NCBI RefSeq assembly: GCF_013149295.1
Contig: NZ_JABGCB010000005.1
Span: 273,456 to 337,455 of the forward strand
DNA length: 64,000 nt
Direction of reading: 5' to 3'
Source of the DNA: Novosphingobium sp. SG751A
GTDB lineage: Bacteria; Pseudomonadota; Alphaproteobacteria; Sphingomonadales; Sphingomonadaceae
This document shows positions 18,201 to 26,332 of this stretch, one piece after another. Within the stretch, counting starts at the first letter, position 1, and each line of letters starts with the position of its first letter. The notes beneath the pieces were generated by a model, which worked only from the letters and a program-made list of their open reading frames with translations, made no database searches and was not told the DNA's origin. The translations under genes and the position numbers were made by a program.

Positions 18201-18719
18201 TCAATGCGTGGGGGAAAGCCCGTCAATCGCGGCCCAGCGCGGCCATTTCAGGCTCCGCGCGCGCCGCCTGTTCATCCCGCCAAGGGCGATCACCGGCACA
18301 AGGCTGCGCGCGGCCAGCAGGCGGAAACGCACCGCCCCCAGCACCGGCGCACCCGGATGGCTGCGCGTGGGAAACACCGGCGAGAGCAACACGCCCGCGC
18401 TGCCCCGCACCCGCCGCAGTTCGCGCAAACTATGCGCCGTGGCCAAAGCCTGTCCCGCGCCATAGGCCCCGTCCGCCCCCCAGCGCCGCGCCATTGCCGC
18501 ATCGCCCGCCAGCACCACCGCCATCCCTCGCCCCCGCGCAATCCGGGCCAGCGCACGGAACCTTGCCTGCCTTTCGGCCTCGGGCAGGTGATAGTGGCGA
18601 TAGATCAGCCCGCTGCCCCTTGGCATCCGGCGCAGCGCGCGCTCCAGCACGCCATCATTGCGCGCGTCGGAAATCAGCCAGAGCCGGGGCAAAGGGGAAA
18701 GGGGCTGGCATGGACGCAT
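18201..18719 (-). CDS. Thiamine-phosphate synthase family protein (TenI/ThiE-like)
   Basis: 172 residues from the ATG at 18719 (MRPCQPLSPLPRLWLISDAR). A longer frame exists, but it would overlap the divergent yggS coding region. The TIM-barrel pattern of the ThiE/TenI superfamily is present: WLISDAR at the first strand, GMAVVLAGDAAMARRWGADG, VLLSPVFPTRSHPGAP, and VIALGGMNRR at the phosphate site. It is shorter than typical ThiE (about 210 residues), and several active-site residues of true ThiE are not obvious. It may therefore be a TenI-like or reduced paralogue rather than the thiamine pathway enzyme. It faces yggS across only 22 bases and lies upstream of ftsK on the same strand. Confidence 0.7.
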   Translation of the reverse strand: MRPCQPLSPLPRLWLISDARNDGVLERALRRMPRGSGLIYRHYHLPEAERQARFRALARIARGRGMAVVLAGDAAMARRWGADGAYGAGQALATAHSLRELRRVRGSAGVLLSPVFPTRSHPGAPVLGAVRFRLLAARSLVPVIALGGMNRRRARSLKWPRWAAIDGLSPTH

Positions 18720-18741
18720 CAGCGCGCTATAGCACCGCGCC

Positions 18742-19404
18742 ATGATGGAACCAGATTCTTCGCTTGGTATCGTGCGCGAAAAAATCGCCGCCGCCGCCCG
18801 CATCGCCCGCCGCAAGGACAGCGACATCACGCTGATCGCCATTTCCAAGACCAAGCCGGTTGCGGAAATCGAGCCCCTGATCGCGCAGGGTCAGCGGGTG
18901 TTTGGCGAAAATCGCGTGCAGGAAGCGCAGGCCAAATGGCCCGAACTGAAAGCCCGCTATCCCGACATCACCCTGCATCTGGTGGGGCAATTGCAATCGA
19001 ACAAGGCCGAGGATGCGGTTGCGCTCTTCGATGCCATCCATTCGGTCGACCGCCCCAGCGTGGTAACGGCGCTGGCCAAGGCGATGGAGAAGCTGGGGCG
19101 CCGCGTCCCCTGCTTCGTTCAGGTCAATATCGGCGCCGAGGAACAGAAGGGCGGCTGCGCTGTGGCTGATCTGCCCGCCTTGCTGGCCCAGATCCGCGAG
19201 GCGGGCCTGCCGCTGGCGGGGCTGATGTGCGTGCCGCCCGCCGATATTGAGGCGGCGCCTTTCTTTGCCCTGCTGGCCAAGCTGGCGGCGGATAATGGTC
19301 TTTCGGGCCTGTCGATGGGGATGAGCGGCGATTTTGAAACCGCAATTACGCTGGGCGCGACCCATATTCGCGTGGGTTCGGCTTTGTTCGGGGCGCGGGA
19401 TTAA
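18742..19404 (+). CDS. yggS: YggS/PLPBP family pyridoxal-phosphate-binding protein
   Basis: A 220-residue single-domain PLP protein (fold type III barrel without the racemase C-terminal domain). The PLP lysine sits in LIAISKTKPVAEIEPLI, followed by GQRVFGENRVQEA, LVGQLQSNK, and the C-terminal SMGMSGDFETAITLGATHI with VGSALFG. The family buffers PLP and influences amino-acid and keto-acid balance; no reaction is known. Two adjacent ATGs are possible starts. The bioD start is four bases beyond its stop, so yggS, bioD and bioA form one operon that places PLP homeostasis next to the PLP enzyme BioA. Confidence 0.93.
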   Translation: MMEPDSSLGIVREKIAAAARIARRKDSDITLIAISKTKPVAEIEPLIAQGQRVFGENRVQEAQAKWPELKARYPDITLHLVGQLQSNKAEDAVALFDAIHSVDRPSVVTALAKAMEKLGRRVPCFVQVNIGAEEQKGGCAVADLPALLAQIREAGLPLAGLMCVPPADIEAAPFFALLAKLAADNGLSGLSMGMSGDFETAITLGATHIRVGSALFGARD

Positions 19405-19407
19405 ATC

Positions 19408-20019
19408 ATGAGCGGGCTGATCGTTACCGGCACGGATACGGGCATCGGCAAGACCGTTCTGGCCGCCGGATTGGTGGGCCGCCTTGGGGCGCGATACTGG
19501 AAGCCCGTGCAATCGGGGCTGGAGGAGGAAACCGACAGCGAATGCATCGCCCGGCTCGTCCCCGGCGCGACCATCCATCCCGAAGCCTATCGCCTGATCA
19601 CGCCCGCCAGCCCGCATTGGGCTGCGGCGATTGACGGGGTGACAATTGATCCAGCTCGCCTGACGTTGCCGCAGGGCGATGGCCCGCTGGTGGTGGAAGG
19701 GGCGGGCGGGGCGTTGGTGCCTTTGACCGACACCCGCCTTTATGCCGATCAGTTTGCCGATTGGGGCCTGCCTGTGGTGATCGCTGCGCGGACGGGCCTT
19801 GGCACGATCAACCACACTTTGCTGACGGTCGAGGCGCTGCGCGCGCGGGGTTGTGCGATTCTGGGGCTGGCCTTCATCGGCGAGGCGGGGCCGGCTGAGG
19901 AGGAGAGCATGCGCTTCCTTTGCGCCCATACCGGCCTGCGCCGCCTTGGTCATCTGCCGCGCCTTGCCTTGGTGACGCCCGAAACGCTGGCGGCCGCCAT
20001 GGCGGATTTCGACCTGTGA
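19408..20019 (+). CDS. bioD: Dethiobiotin synthetase
   Basis: A 203-residue ATP-dependent carboxylase-like enzyme that closes the ureido ring of dethiobiotin from 7,8-diaminopelargonate and CO2. The P-loop GTDTGIGKT is at the very N-terminus. KPVQSGLEEE and VVEGAGGALVPLTD are the other diagnostic segments. The enzyme is cytosolic. Its TGA overlaps the GTG start of bioA (GTGA), so the two enzymes acting consecutively in the pathway are coupled in translation. No bioB, bioF or bioC is present in the window. Confidence 0.93.
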   Translation: MSGLIVTGTDTGIGKTVLAAGLVGRLGARYWKPVQSGLEEETDSECIARLVPGATIHPEAYRLITPASPHWAAAIDGVTIDPARLTLPQGDGPLVVEGAGGALVPLTDTRLYADQFADWGLPVVIAARTGLGTINHTLLTVEALRARGCAILGLAFIGEAGPAEEESMRFLCAHTGLRRLGHLPRLALVTPETLAAAMADFDL

Positions 20020-21269
20020 CGCGCTCGCCCATCTGGCATCCCTTTACCCAGCACGGGCTGGGCGAGCCGATCCCCCTGATCGCGCGGGCCGAGGGGGCCA
20101 GCCTTTATACGCAGGATGGCGACCGGATCGTCGATGCTATTTCAAGCTGGTGGGTGACCACGCATGGTCATGCCTATCCCCCCATCGTGCGCGCCATTGC
20201 CGAGCAGGCCGGGCGGCTGGATCAATTGATCTTTGCCGGATGGACGCATCAGCCCGCGCAGGATCTGGCCGAGGGTCTGGTGAGCATCACCGGCCTGCCC
20301 TACGCCTTCTTCTCCGATTCCGGCTCCACCTGCGTCGAGGTCGCGCTGAAAATGGCATTGGGCCATTGGCGCCATCAGGGGCAGGGGCAACGCCAGCGCA
20401 TCGCCGTGATGCAGCATTCCTATCACGGCGACACGATCGGCGCGATGAGCATCGGCGAGCGCGGCGTTTACAATGCCGCCTATGAGCCTTTGCTCTTTGC
20501 CGTCGATACCGTGCCCTTCCCCTATGCCGGGGCCGAGCAGGCGACCTATGACGCGCTGGAGCGCTTTTGCGCGGGCGGCGATGCGGCGGCTTTTATTGTT
20601 GAGCCTTTGGTGCTGGGGGCGGGGGGGATGCTGTTCTATCCGCCCGCCGTTCTGGCCGAGATGGCGCGGATTTGCGTCGCCCATGGCGTGCTCTTCATCG
20701 CCGATGAGGTGATGACCGGATGGGGCCGCACGGGCACGATGCTGGCCTGCGATTCTGCCGGGGTGAAGCCCGACATCCTGTGTCTGGCCAAGGGGATCAC
20801 CGGGGGGGCGCTGCCTCTGGCGGTGACAATGGCCAGCGAGGCGATTTACGATTCGCATTACGCCCCCGACCGGTCCAAGACCTTTTTCCACTCCAGTTCC
20901 TATACCGCCAATGCGATTGCCTGCGCGGCGGCCGTGGCCAATCTGGGCGTGTGGCGCGACGAGCCGGTGCAGAGCCGCATCGACACGCTGGCCGCGCGAC
21001 AGGCGGCGGGGGCGGCGATGCTGGCGAATGTGGCGGGGGTGGAAAATGTCCGCCAATGCGGCACGATCCTCGCGCTGGATTATCGCGTGCCGCAGGGGGG
21101 ATATCTCTCAGGCCTGCAACCGCGCCTGCTGGCCTTTTTCCGCGAGCGTGGGTTGTTGATCCGGCCCTTGGGCAACACCGCCTATCTGATGCCGCCTTAT
21201 TCGATCTGCCAAGAGGATCTGACCTCCTGCCATCATGCGCTGGCCGAGGCGCTCGAACTCTTAGCGTAG
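20016..21269 (+). CDS. bioA: Adenosylmethionine-8-amino-7-oxononanoate aminotransferase
   Basis: 417 residues from the GTG at 20016, which overlaps the bioD stop. The alternative ATG at 19920 lies inside bioD and would add 32 unrelated residues. Class III aminotransferase features: WHPFTQHG and SSWWVTTHGHA near the N-terminus, DSGSTCVEVALKMA, the PLP Asp in LFIADEVMTGWGRTG, the Schiff-base Lys in CLAKGITGGALPLAV, and FFHSSSYTANAIACAAA. The N-terminal WHPFTQ and SSWW motifs are specific to BioA among class III enzymes. It uses S-adenosylmethionine as amino donor to make 7,8-diaminopelargonate. It ends nine bases inside the convergent nucleotidyltransferase-like gene. Confidence 0.94.
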   Translation: MTRSPIWHPFTQHGLGEPIPLIARAEGASLYTQDGDRIVDAISSWWVTTHGHAYPPIVRAIAEQAGRLDQLIFAGWTHQPAQDLAEGLVSITGLPYAFFSDSGSTCVEVALKMALGHWRHQGQGQRQRIAVMQHSYHGDTIGAMSIGERGVYNAAYEPLLFAVDTVPFPYAGAEQATYDALERFCAGGDAAAFIVEPLVLGAGGMLFYPPAVLAEMARICVAHGVLFIADEVMTGWGRTGTMLACDSAGVKPDILCLAKGITGGALPLAVTMASEAIYDSHYAPDRSKTFFHSSSYTANAIACAAAVANLGVWRDEPVQSRIDTLAARQAAGAAMLANVAGVENVRQCGTILALDYRVPQGGYLSGLQPRLLAFFRERGLLIRPLGNTAYLMPPYSICQEDLTSCHHALAEALELLA

Positions 21270-21716
21270 CATTTCGGCGCGGCGCAGATCCTTGGGCCGC
21301 CCGAAACTTTGCAGGATCGCGCGCATTTCCTCGCGAGAGGGCGTGTAAAGCACCGTATCGCCCAGATGATGCGCGATGCGGCTGGTCGGGACCACATTCT
21401 GCCACTGACCATCATGGTTCAGGGCAAAGTCGGCCATGAATTCCACCGGCAGTTCGGGTGTATCCCAACGGGCATAGATGCCCGAGCGGAACCGGCTGTC
21501 CACCCCGCCCGGCGCGGCGTTCAGTCCCAGCGCGGGCAAGATTTGCGCCGCATCGCCCGCAGAGAGCAGGACATCGAGATCAGCCACCGTGCCCGAGCCT
21601 GCGCTGAGCAGGGCGACCGCGCCGCTGCCGATGATCCACCAGGGATCGCGTGCATCGGCCATCGCGCCCGCCACGGCGCGCAAGCTACGTTCCAGTGGCG
21701 GGGCGAGGGGATGCAT
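21261..21716 (-). CDS. Small nucleotidyltransferase-like protein
   Basis: A 151-residue protein of uncertain function. The segment PWWIIGSGAVALLSAG followed by GTVADLDVLLS resembles the GS...DxD core of the pol-beta-type nucleotidyltransferase superfamily, as seen in small stand-alone domains. A later EFMADFAL could supply the third carboxylate. Helices follow (REEMRAILQSFGRPKDLRRA). Such minimal domains occur in aminoglycoside-modifying enzymes, in toxin-antitoxin pairs (MNT/HEPN) and as orphan household proteins. No HEPN partner is adjacent. The 3' end overlaps bioA by nine bases in convergent orientation, and the pyk gene lies 12 bases upstream on the same strand, so it is probably read from the pyk transcript. 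Confidence 0.6.
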   Translation of the reverse strand: MHPLAPPLERSLRAVAGAMADARDPWWIIGSGAVALLSAGSGTVADLDVLLSAGDAAQILPALGLNAAPGGVDSRFRSGIYARWDTPELPVEFMADFALNHDGQWQNVVPTSRIAHHLGDTVLYTPSREEMRAILQSFGRPKDLRRAEMLR

Positions 21717-21727
21717 AGGTCTTGTCC

Positions 21728-23209
21728 TTAATCGGCGTCGCTGCCGTCTTCCTCAACGGCGCGATAGAGTTCCAGTTCATTGCCGCGCAGCGTCACGACA
21801 TGGAGCAGGTTGGTCGCCCCCGGCGTGCCGAAGGGAACGCCCGCCAGCGCCACCAGCTTGGAGCCCGCAACGCCGAACCCATGGCGCAGCGCCATGCGCT
21901 TGCCCTTGGCGATCATTTCCTCGAACGAGCCGATGTCGCGCGTATGGACCGCATGCGCGCCCCACAGCAGCGCCGAGCGGCGCGCGGTGTTCATGCTGGG
22001 CGTCAGCACCAGCATCGGCACCGAGGGGCGTTCACGCGCCACGCGGCGCGAGGTCGAACCGCTGCCGGTGAACACGATCACGCCGGTCAGCGTGACGGTA
22101 TCGGCAATCGCGGCGCAGGCTTTCGCCAGAGCGTCGGCGGTGGTCTGATCCGGGTTGATCTCGGCCAGATGGACGCGCTGGCGGTAATAGGAATCGTTTT
22201 CGACCTGCGTGGCGATGCGATGCATGATCGTCACCGCTTCTTCGGGCCACTGGCCCGCCGCAGTTTCGGCCGAAAGCATCACCGCATCCGCGCCGTCATA
22301 GACCGCATTGGCCACGTCCGACACTTCGGCGCGGGTTGGCGCCGGGCTCTCGATCATCGATTCGAGCATTTGCGTGGCCACGATCACCGGCTTGCCGCTG
22401 CGGCGGGTCAGTTCCACGATCCGCTTCTGGATCGGGGGCACTTCTTCGGGCAGCAGTTCGACGCCAAGGTCGCCGCGCGCCACCATGATGCCGTCCGACA
22501 GTTCGATGATGCCTTCGAGCGTTTCAAGCGCGGCGGGCTTCTCGATCTTGGCGATCAGCGCGCCATGCCCGCCCATCAGACGGCGGCATTCGGCCACGTC
22601 TTCGGGACGCTGAACAAAGGACAGGCCGATGAAATCCGCGCCATGCTCGATCGCAAAGGCCAGATCGCGACGGTCCTTTTCGGTCAGCGCCGGAACCGGC
22701 ACCACCGCGTCGGGAATGTTCACGCCCTTGCGGTCCGAAATCACCCCGCCCACTTCGGCGCTGCACAGGATTTCATCCTCGCTGGCGCGGATCACGCGCA
22801 GGCGCAGCTTGCCGTCGTCGATAAGCAGGCGCTGGCCCTTTTGCAGGATACCGAACAATTCGGGATGCGGCAGGCACACGCGGTTTTCATCGCCCGGCTC
22901 GGGATTGCGGTCGAACGTGAAATGGCCCGAATGGCGGATGACCGCCCGCCCGTCCTTGAACGCGCCCACGCGCAGCTTGGGCCCCTGAAGGTCGGCCAGG
23001 ATGGCGATGGGCTTGCGCAGCTTCTTTTCAACAGCGCGCACATTGGCGATGGTTTTGGTATGCACCGAATGATCGGCATGGCTCATGTTGACGCGGAAAG
23101 CATCCGCCCCCGCACGCACCAGCTTCTCGATCATCTCCGGATCACTGCTGGCCGGGCCAAGCGTTGCCAGAATCTTGACCTTGCGGCCGCGCGGATTGAG
23201 TTTCGTCAC
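21728..23209 (-). CDS. pyk: Pyruvate kinase
   Basis: 493 residues, full length. It converts phosphoenolpyruvate and ADP to pyruvate and ATP in glycolysis. The N-terminal KVKILATLGPASSDPE, FRVNMSHADH, the lysine-containing LIAKIEKPAALE, MVARGDLGVELLPEEVP and VATQMLESMIESPAPTRAEV segments are diagnostic for the barrel active site. The C-terminal regulatory domain follows. The start is a GTG at 23209 with AAGGGAG eight bases upstream. A small nucleotidyltransferase-like gene follows 12 bases downstream. The DUF1244 gene is divergent. The presence of pckG elsewhere in the window gives the opposing gluconeogenic step. Confidence 0.96.
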   Translation of the reverse strand: MTKLNPRGRKVKILATLGPASSDPEMIEKLVRAGADAFRVNMSHADHSVHTKTIANVRAVEKKLRKPIAILADLQGPKLRVGAFKDGRAVIRHSGHFTFDRNPEPGDENRVCLPHPELFGILQKGQRLLIDDGKLRLRVIRASEDEILCSAEVGGVISDRKGVNIPDAVVPVPALTEKDRRDLAFAIEHGADFIGLSFVQRPEDVAECRRLMGGHGALIAKIEKPAALETLEGIIELSDGIMVARGDLGVELLPEEVPPIQKRIVELTRRSGKPVIVATQMLESMIESPAPTRAEVSDVANAVYDGADAVMLSAETAAGQWPEEAVTIMHRIATQVENDSYYRQRVHLAEINPDQTTADALAKACAAIADTVTLTGVIVFTGSGSTSRRVARERPSVPMLVLTPSMNTARRSALLWGAHAVHTRDIGSFEEMIAKGKRMALRHGFGVAGSKLVALAGVPFGTPGATNLLHVVTLRGNELELYRAVEEDGSDAD

Positions 23210-23292
23210 ACCGATTTCTCCCTTTGGGACGGGGTACAGCCTATGGCAAAGGCTGATTGCAAACCCAAGAACAACTCAACCCGGATGGACCC

Positions 23293-23622
23293 ATGAATAT
23301 GAATGCACAACAAACGATTCCCGATCCGCTCGATGAACTTGATGATGCACATGCCGCCGCCGCCTTTCGTCGGCTGGTCCGCCATCTGCGCCATCGTCAT
23401 GATGCACAGAATATCGACCTGATGGGCCTCTCCGGTTTTTGCCGCAATTGTCTTGCGGACTGGATCGTAGCGGCGGGTGCTCCGCTCGACAAGGGCGCGG
23501 CGCGCGAACTGATCCACGGCATGCCCGCCGATGAATGGAAAAGCCGGTATCAGACCGAGGCGACGCCTGAGCAGATGGCGCGCATGAAGGAGAGCGTGGC
23601 GAAGAACGCCCCCGGCCATTGA
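23293..23622 (+). CDS. DUF1244 family protein
   Basis: 109 residues from the ATG at 23293 (MNMNAQQTIPD); an upstream in-frame codon at 23257 is possible but less likely. The core AAFRRLVRHLRHRHDAQNID, GLSGFCRNCLADW and the ending AREL-HGMPADEWKSRYQ are characteristic of DUF1244 (SMc04008-type), a small helical family with an FCRNCL motif found across proteobacteria. The two cysteines suggest metal or redox chemistry, but the function is unknown. It is divergent from pyk with a gap of about 80 bases and lies 120 bases upstream of gapR. Confidence 0.85.
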   Translation: MNMNAQQTIPDPLDELDDAHAAAAFRRLVRHLRHRHDAQNIDLMGLSGFCRNCLADWIVAAGAPLDKGAARELIHGMPADEWKSRYQTEATPEQMARMKESVAKNAPGH

Positions 23623-23742
23623 CGGCGGCATTGATCGCAACGCTGGGGATTACTCGCCCCCCGTATTCCCCTTGAGGCTCTGCCCCGCTATCTGGCCGGG
23701 CAAATCGATTCTCAACTTTGACCAATTTCGGAGATTTGACCC

Positions 23743-23982
23743 ATGGCTGAAATGGCTGCTGACGAACGCCTGCGCCTGCTGATCGAGCGTATCGAGCGTC
23801 TGGAAGAAGAAAAGAAGGGCATCAGCGACGACATCAAGGACGTCTATAACGAAGGCAAGGCCACCGGTTATGACCCCAAGGCGATGCGTCAGGTGGTCCG
23901 CATCCGCAAGATGAAGCCGGATGACCGCAAGGAAATGGAAGCGATCCTCGAAGTCTATCTCAACGCACTGGGCATCGACTGA
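23743..23982 (+). CDS. gapR: GapR family nucleoid-associated protein (DUF2312)
   Basis: A 79-residue protein covering the whole family length. The N-terminal half is a charged coiled coil (RLRLLIERIERLEEEKKGIS), followed by DIKDVYNEGKATGYDPKAMR and VVRIRKMKPDDRKE. In Caulobacter the homologue forms a clamp that binds AT-rich, overtwisted DNA ahead of replication and transcription. The family is nearly confined to alphaproteobacteria, which supports the taxonomic placement. The gene is followed by a GC-rich hairpin at 23996-24017 and by yebC. Confidence 0.92.
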   Translation: MAEMAADERLRLLIERIERLEEEKKGISDDIKDVYNEGKATGYDPKAMRQVVRIRKMKPDDRKEMEAILEVYLNALGID

Positions 23983-23995
23983 TCGATCTTGGTCA

Positions 23996-24017
23996 GGGGG
24001 GCGGATTTCTGCCCCCC
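23996..24017 (+). terminator. GC hairpin after gapR
   Basis: The stem GGGGGGC/GCCCCCC with an eight-base loop begins 14 bases after the gapR stop. There is no following T-run, so it may only attenuate or protect the 3' end instead of terminating on its own. Confidence 0.4.
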
Positions 24018-24086
24018 GCCTTGCTCAAAGCCTGCATCTCGGCTATCGGCGCTGCCAACTCCACACATAGCGATATGAAGTGATCC

Positions 24087-24851
24087 ATGGCAGGCCATTC
24101 CAAATTCAAGAACATCATGCACCGCAAGGGCGCTCAGGATAAGAAGCGTTCGGCGCAGTTCTCCAAGCTTTCGCGCGAAATCACCGTGGCGGCCAAGATG
24201 GGTATGCCCGATCCGGACATGAACCCGCGCCTGCGCGCCGCCGTCAACGCGGCCAAGGCCCAGTCGATGCCCAAGGACAATATCCAGCGCGCCATCGACA
24301 AGGCGAGCAAGGGCGATGCTGAAAACTATGAAGAAGTGCGCTATGAGGGCTATGGCCCGGGCGGCGTGGCGATCATCGTCGAGGCTCTGACCGACAACCG
24401 CAACCGCACCGCCACCAACGTGCGCACCGCCTTTGCCAAGAACGGCGGCAACCTTGGCGCCAGCGGCGCGGTGTCGCATGGCTTTGACCGCCTCGGCCTG
24501 ATCGAATATCCCGCCAGCGTGGGCGATGAGGACAAGGTGCTTGAGGCCGCCATCGAGGCCGGCGCCGAAGACGTCGAATCGGATATGGGCGATGGGGACG
24601 AAAACCCCGGCAGCCACTCGATCTGGGTCGCGGTCGATTCGCTCCACCCCGTCGCGCGCGAGCTGGAAAAGGTGCTGGGCGAGGCCGAAGGCGTGAAGCT
24701 GGCATGGCGCCCGCAGATCAAGGCCTCGGTCGATGCCGATGCGGCCGCCACGCTGCTCAAGCTGATCGACGTGCTGGAAGAAGACGATGACGTCCAGACC
24801 GTCTGGGGCAATTACGAAATCCCCGACGAGGTGATGGAAAAGCTGGGCTGA
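24087..24851 (+). CDS. yebC: YebC/PmpR family protein
   Basis: 254 residues, the usual length of the family. The N-terminus [20 protein letters not shown] is the family hallmark, followed by [34 protein letters not shown] and [17 protein letters not shown]. Members have been described as DNA-binding regulators and, more recently, as ribosome-associated factors that relieve stalling (YebC/TACO1). Position upstream of ruvC is widely conserved and is seen here, with about 70 bases and a hairpin between. Confidence 0.95.
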   Translation: MAGHSKFKNIMHRKGAQDKKRSAQFSKLSREITVAAKMGMPDPDMNPRLRAAVNAAKAQSMPKDNIQRAIDKASKGDAENYEEVRYEGYGPGGVAIIVEALTDNRNRTATNVRTAFAKNGGNLGASGAVSHGFDRLGLIEYPASVGDEDKVLEAAIEAGAEDVESDMGDGDENPGSHSIWVAVDSLHPVARELEKVLGEAEGVKLAWRPQIKASVDADAAATLLKLIDVLEEDDDVQTVWGNYEIPDEVMEKLG

Positions 24852-24873
24852 TCCGGTTTTCCGCGATCCCATA

Positions 24874-24907
24874 AGGGGCGGGGGGATGATCCTCCCGCCC
24901 TTTTGCT
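24874..24907 (+). terminator. Probable intrinsic terminator of yebC
   Basis: An AAGGGGCGGG/CCCGCCCTT stem followed by TTTTGCTTT lies 22 bases after the yebC stop and just before ruvC. The T-run is interrupted, so some read-through into ruvC is likely. Confidence 0.55.
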
Positions 24908-24920
24908 TTATAGGGTTGCC

Positions 24921-25397
24921 ATGATAATTTTAGGCATCGACCCGGGCCTCGTCTGCACCGGATGGGGCATTGTCGCCAAATCGGGCAGCCGCATCAGCCA
25001 TGTCGCCAATGGCCAGATCCGCACCGACAAAGAGGCCTCGATGGCCTCGCGCCTGCTCGAACTGGACACGACCATCGCGCGCGTGATCGAGATCTACAAA
25101 CCCGACTTCGGCGTGGTCGAGGAAATCTTCGTCAACGTGAACCCGCAATCGACGCTCAAGCTGGGGCAGGCGCGGGGGGCGGCGCTGCTCTCGTTGGCGC
25201 GCGCGGGGCTGCCGGTGTCGGAATATCCGTCAAAGGTGGTGAAGAAGGCTCTGGTCGGCACGGGCGGCGCGGCCAAGGAGCAGGTCCAGCATATGCTCAA
25301 GGTGCTGTTGCCGGGGGTGCGGCTGGCGGGGGCGGATGCGGCCGATGCTCTGGCCGTGGCGATCACCCATGCGCATCATGTGGGGAGTCATTTGTAG
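24921..25397 (+). CDS. ruvC: Holliday junction endodeoxyribonuclease RuvC
   Basis: 158 residues from the ATG at 24921 ([18 protein letters not shown]). An upstream in-frame start would add six residues outside the family pattern. The RNase H-like resolvase is recognisable by Asp7 in GIDPGL, the second acidic residue in [20 protein letters not shown], and the C-terminal pair in [17 protein letters not shown]. It cleaves Holliday junctions brought by RuvAB during recombination repair. A palindromic repeat element (copy C) separates it from ruvA and ruvB, so the classic ruvCAB order is kept but split. Confidence 0.95.
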   Translation: MIILGIDPGLVCTGWGIVAKSGSRISHVANGQIRTDKEASMASRLLELDTTIARVIEIYKPDFGVVEEIFVNVNPQSTLKLGQARGAALLSLARAGLPVSEYPSKVVKKALVGTGGAAKEQVQHMLKVLLPGVRLAGADAADALAVAITHAHHVGSHL

Positions 25398-25415
25398 GTT
25401 TGTTTTAGGGATTAT

Positions 25416-25647
25416 GCCTCCGGCGGGTTAAGGGCGGGGGCCCTTAACAATCCCGATTTTAGGGTGGCGCTTTGGGGGCGGCCAAGGTTGGATGGCGCGG
25501 CGTTGAATTATTAAAGCCTGCGGCGCTTTTCGTGCTGGTCCGCTGCGCCGCAGGCTTTCAAAACCATCCTCCATCCACATCCTCGCCGATCCCACACCAC
25601 CACAAAACGGGAATGCAAAGGGATGAATCCCTTTGCCCGCCGGAGGC
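25416..25647. repeat. Palindromic intergenic repeat element, copy C (232 bp)
   Basis: Perfect terminal repeats GCCTCCGGCGGG (25416-25427) and CCCGCCGGAGGC (25636-25647). The left hairpin TTAAGGGCGGGGGCCCTTAA (25428-25447) is identical to copy A. The right hairpin GCAAAGGGAT-GA-ATCCCTTTGC is perfect (25615-25636). The core holds a 14-base stem, AAAGCCTGCGGCGC/GCGCCGCAGGCTTT (25513-25526 and 25545-25558). It fills the ruvC-ruvA gap in the same orientation as copy A. Confidence 0.87.
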
Positions 25648-25710
25648 CCCCTTTTACCCTCCCTATCAAAAAATGTTCCCAAATCGTTCCGCTCCGTCTA
25701 GGGTGCGCGC

Positions 25711-26322
25711 ATGATTGCGAAACTGACCGGCATATTGGATGACTTCGGTCCCGACTGGGCTGTGATTGACGTCAATGGCGTTGGCTATCTGGTGTTCTGC
25801 TCGGGGCGGACGCTGACGGCGCTGGGCATTCGGGGCGATGCCTGCACGGTTTATACCGAGATGCAGGTGAGCGAGACGGACATGCGCCTCATCGGCTTTA
25901 CAAGTGCGGGCGAGCGGGCGTGGTTCAAGCTGCTGACGGTGGTGCAGGGCGTAGGGTCTAAGGTGGCCTTGGCGATCCTGTCCGCGCTGACAGTCGAGGA
26001 ATTGCAGCGCGCCTGCGCTGGCGGCGATGCGGCCATGGTGGCGCGGGCCAATGGCGTGGGGCCGAAACTGGCCGCGCGCATCGTCAATGAATTGAAGGAC
26101 AAGGCGGGCGCCTTGCCGGTTGGTCCCGCAGGCGCGGCGGTTTCGGCAGGCGTGGCGATGCCGGAGGGCAATGTCGCTGGCGATGTCGTCTCGGCCTTGC
26201 AGAACCTCGGCTTCAAGCCAAACATCGCCGCCAGCGCCACCGACGCCGCCATCGCCGAACTGGGCGAGGAGGCGGGCGTGTCCGCGCTGATCCGCGTGGC
26301 GTTGAAGAAGGCCAGCGCGTGA
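25711..26322 (+). CDS. ruvA: Holliday junction branch migration protein RuvA
   Basis: 203 residues, normal length. Domain I opens with [20 protein letters not shown] and VNGVGYLVF. Two helix-hairpin-helix motifs follow ([38 protein letters not shown]). The flexible C-terminal domain III that contacts RuvB ends in [20 protein letters not shown]. RuvA tetramers clamp the Holliday junction and load RuvB. The ruvB ATG is 10 bases beyond its stop, so the pair is co-translated. Its upstream region is repeat copy C plus about 60 bases, which must hold its promoter or read-through from ruvC. Confidence 0.96.
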   Translation: MIAKLTGILDDFGPDWAVIDVNGVGYLVFCSGRTLTALGIRGDACTVYTEMQVSETDMRLIGFTSAGERAWFKLLTVVQGVGSKVALAILSALTVEELQRACAGGDAAMVARANGVGPKLAARIVNELKDKAGALPVGPAGAAVSAGVAMPEGNVAGDVVSALQNLGFKPNIAASATDAAIAELGEEAGVSALIRVALKKASA

Positions 26323-26332
26323 TGGTGCATGC

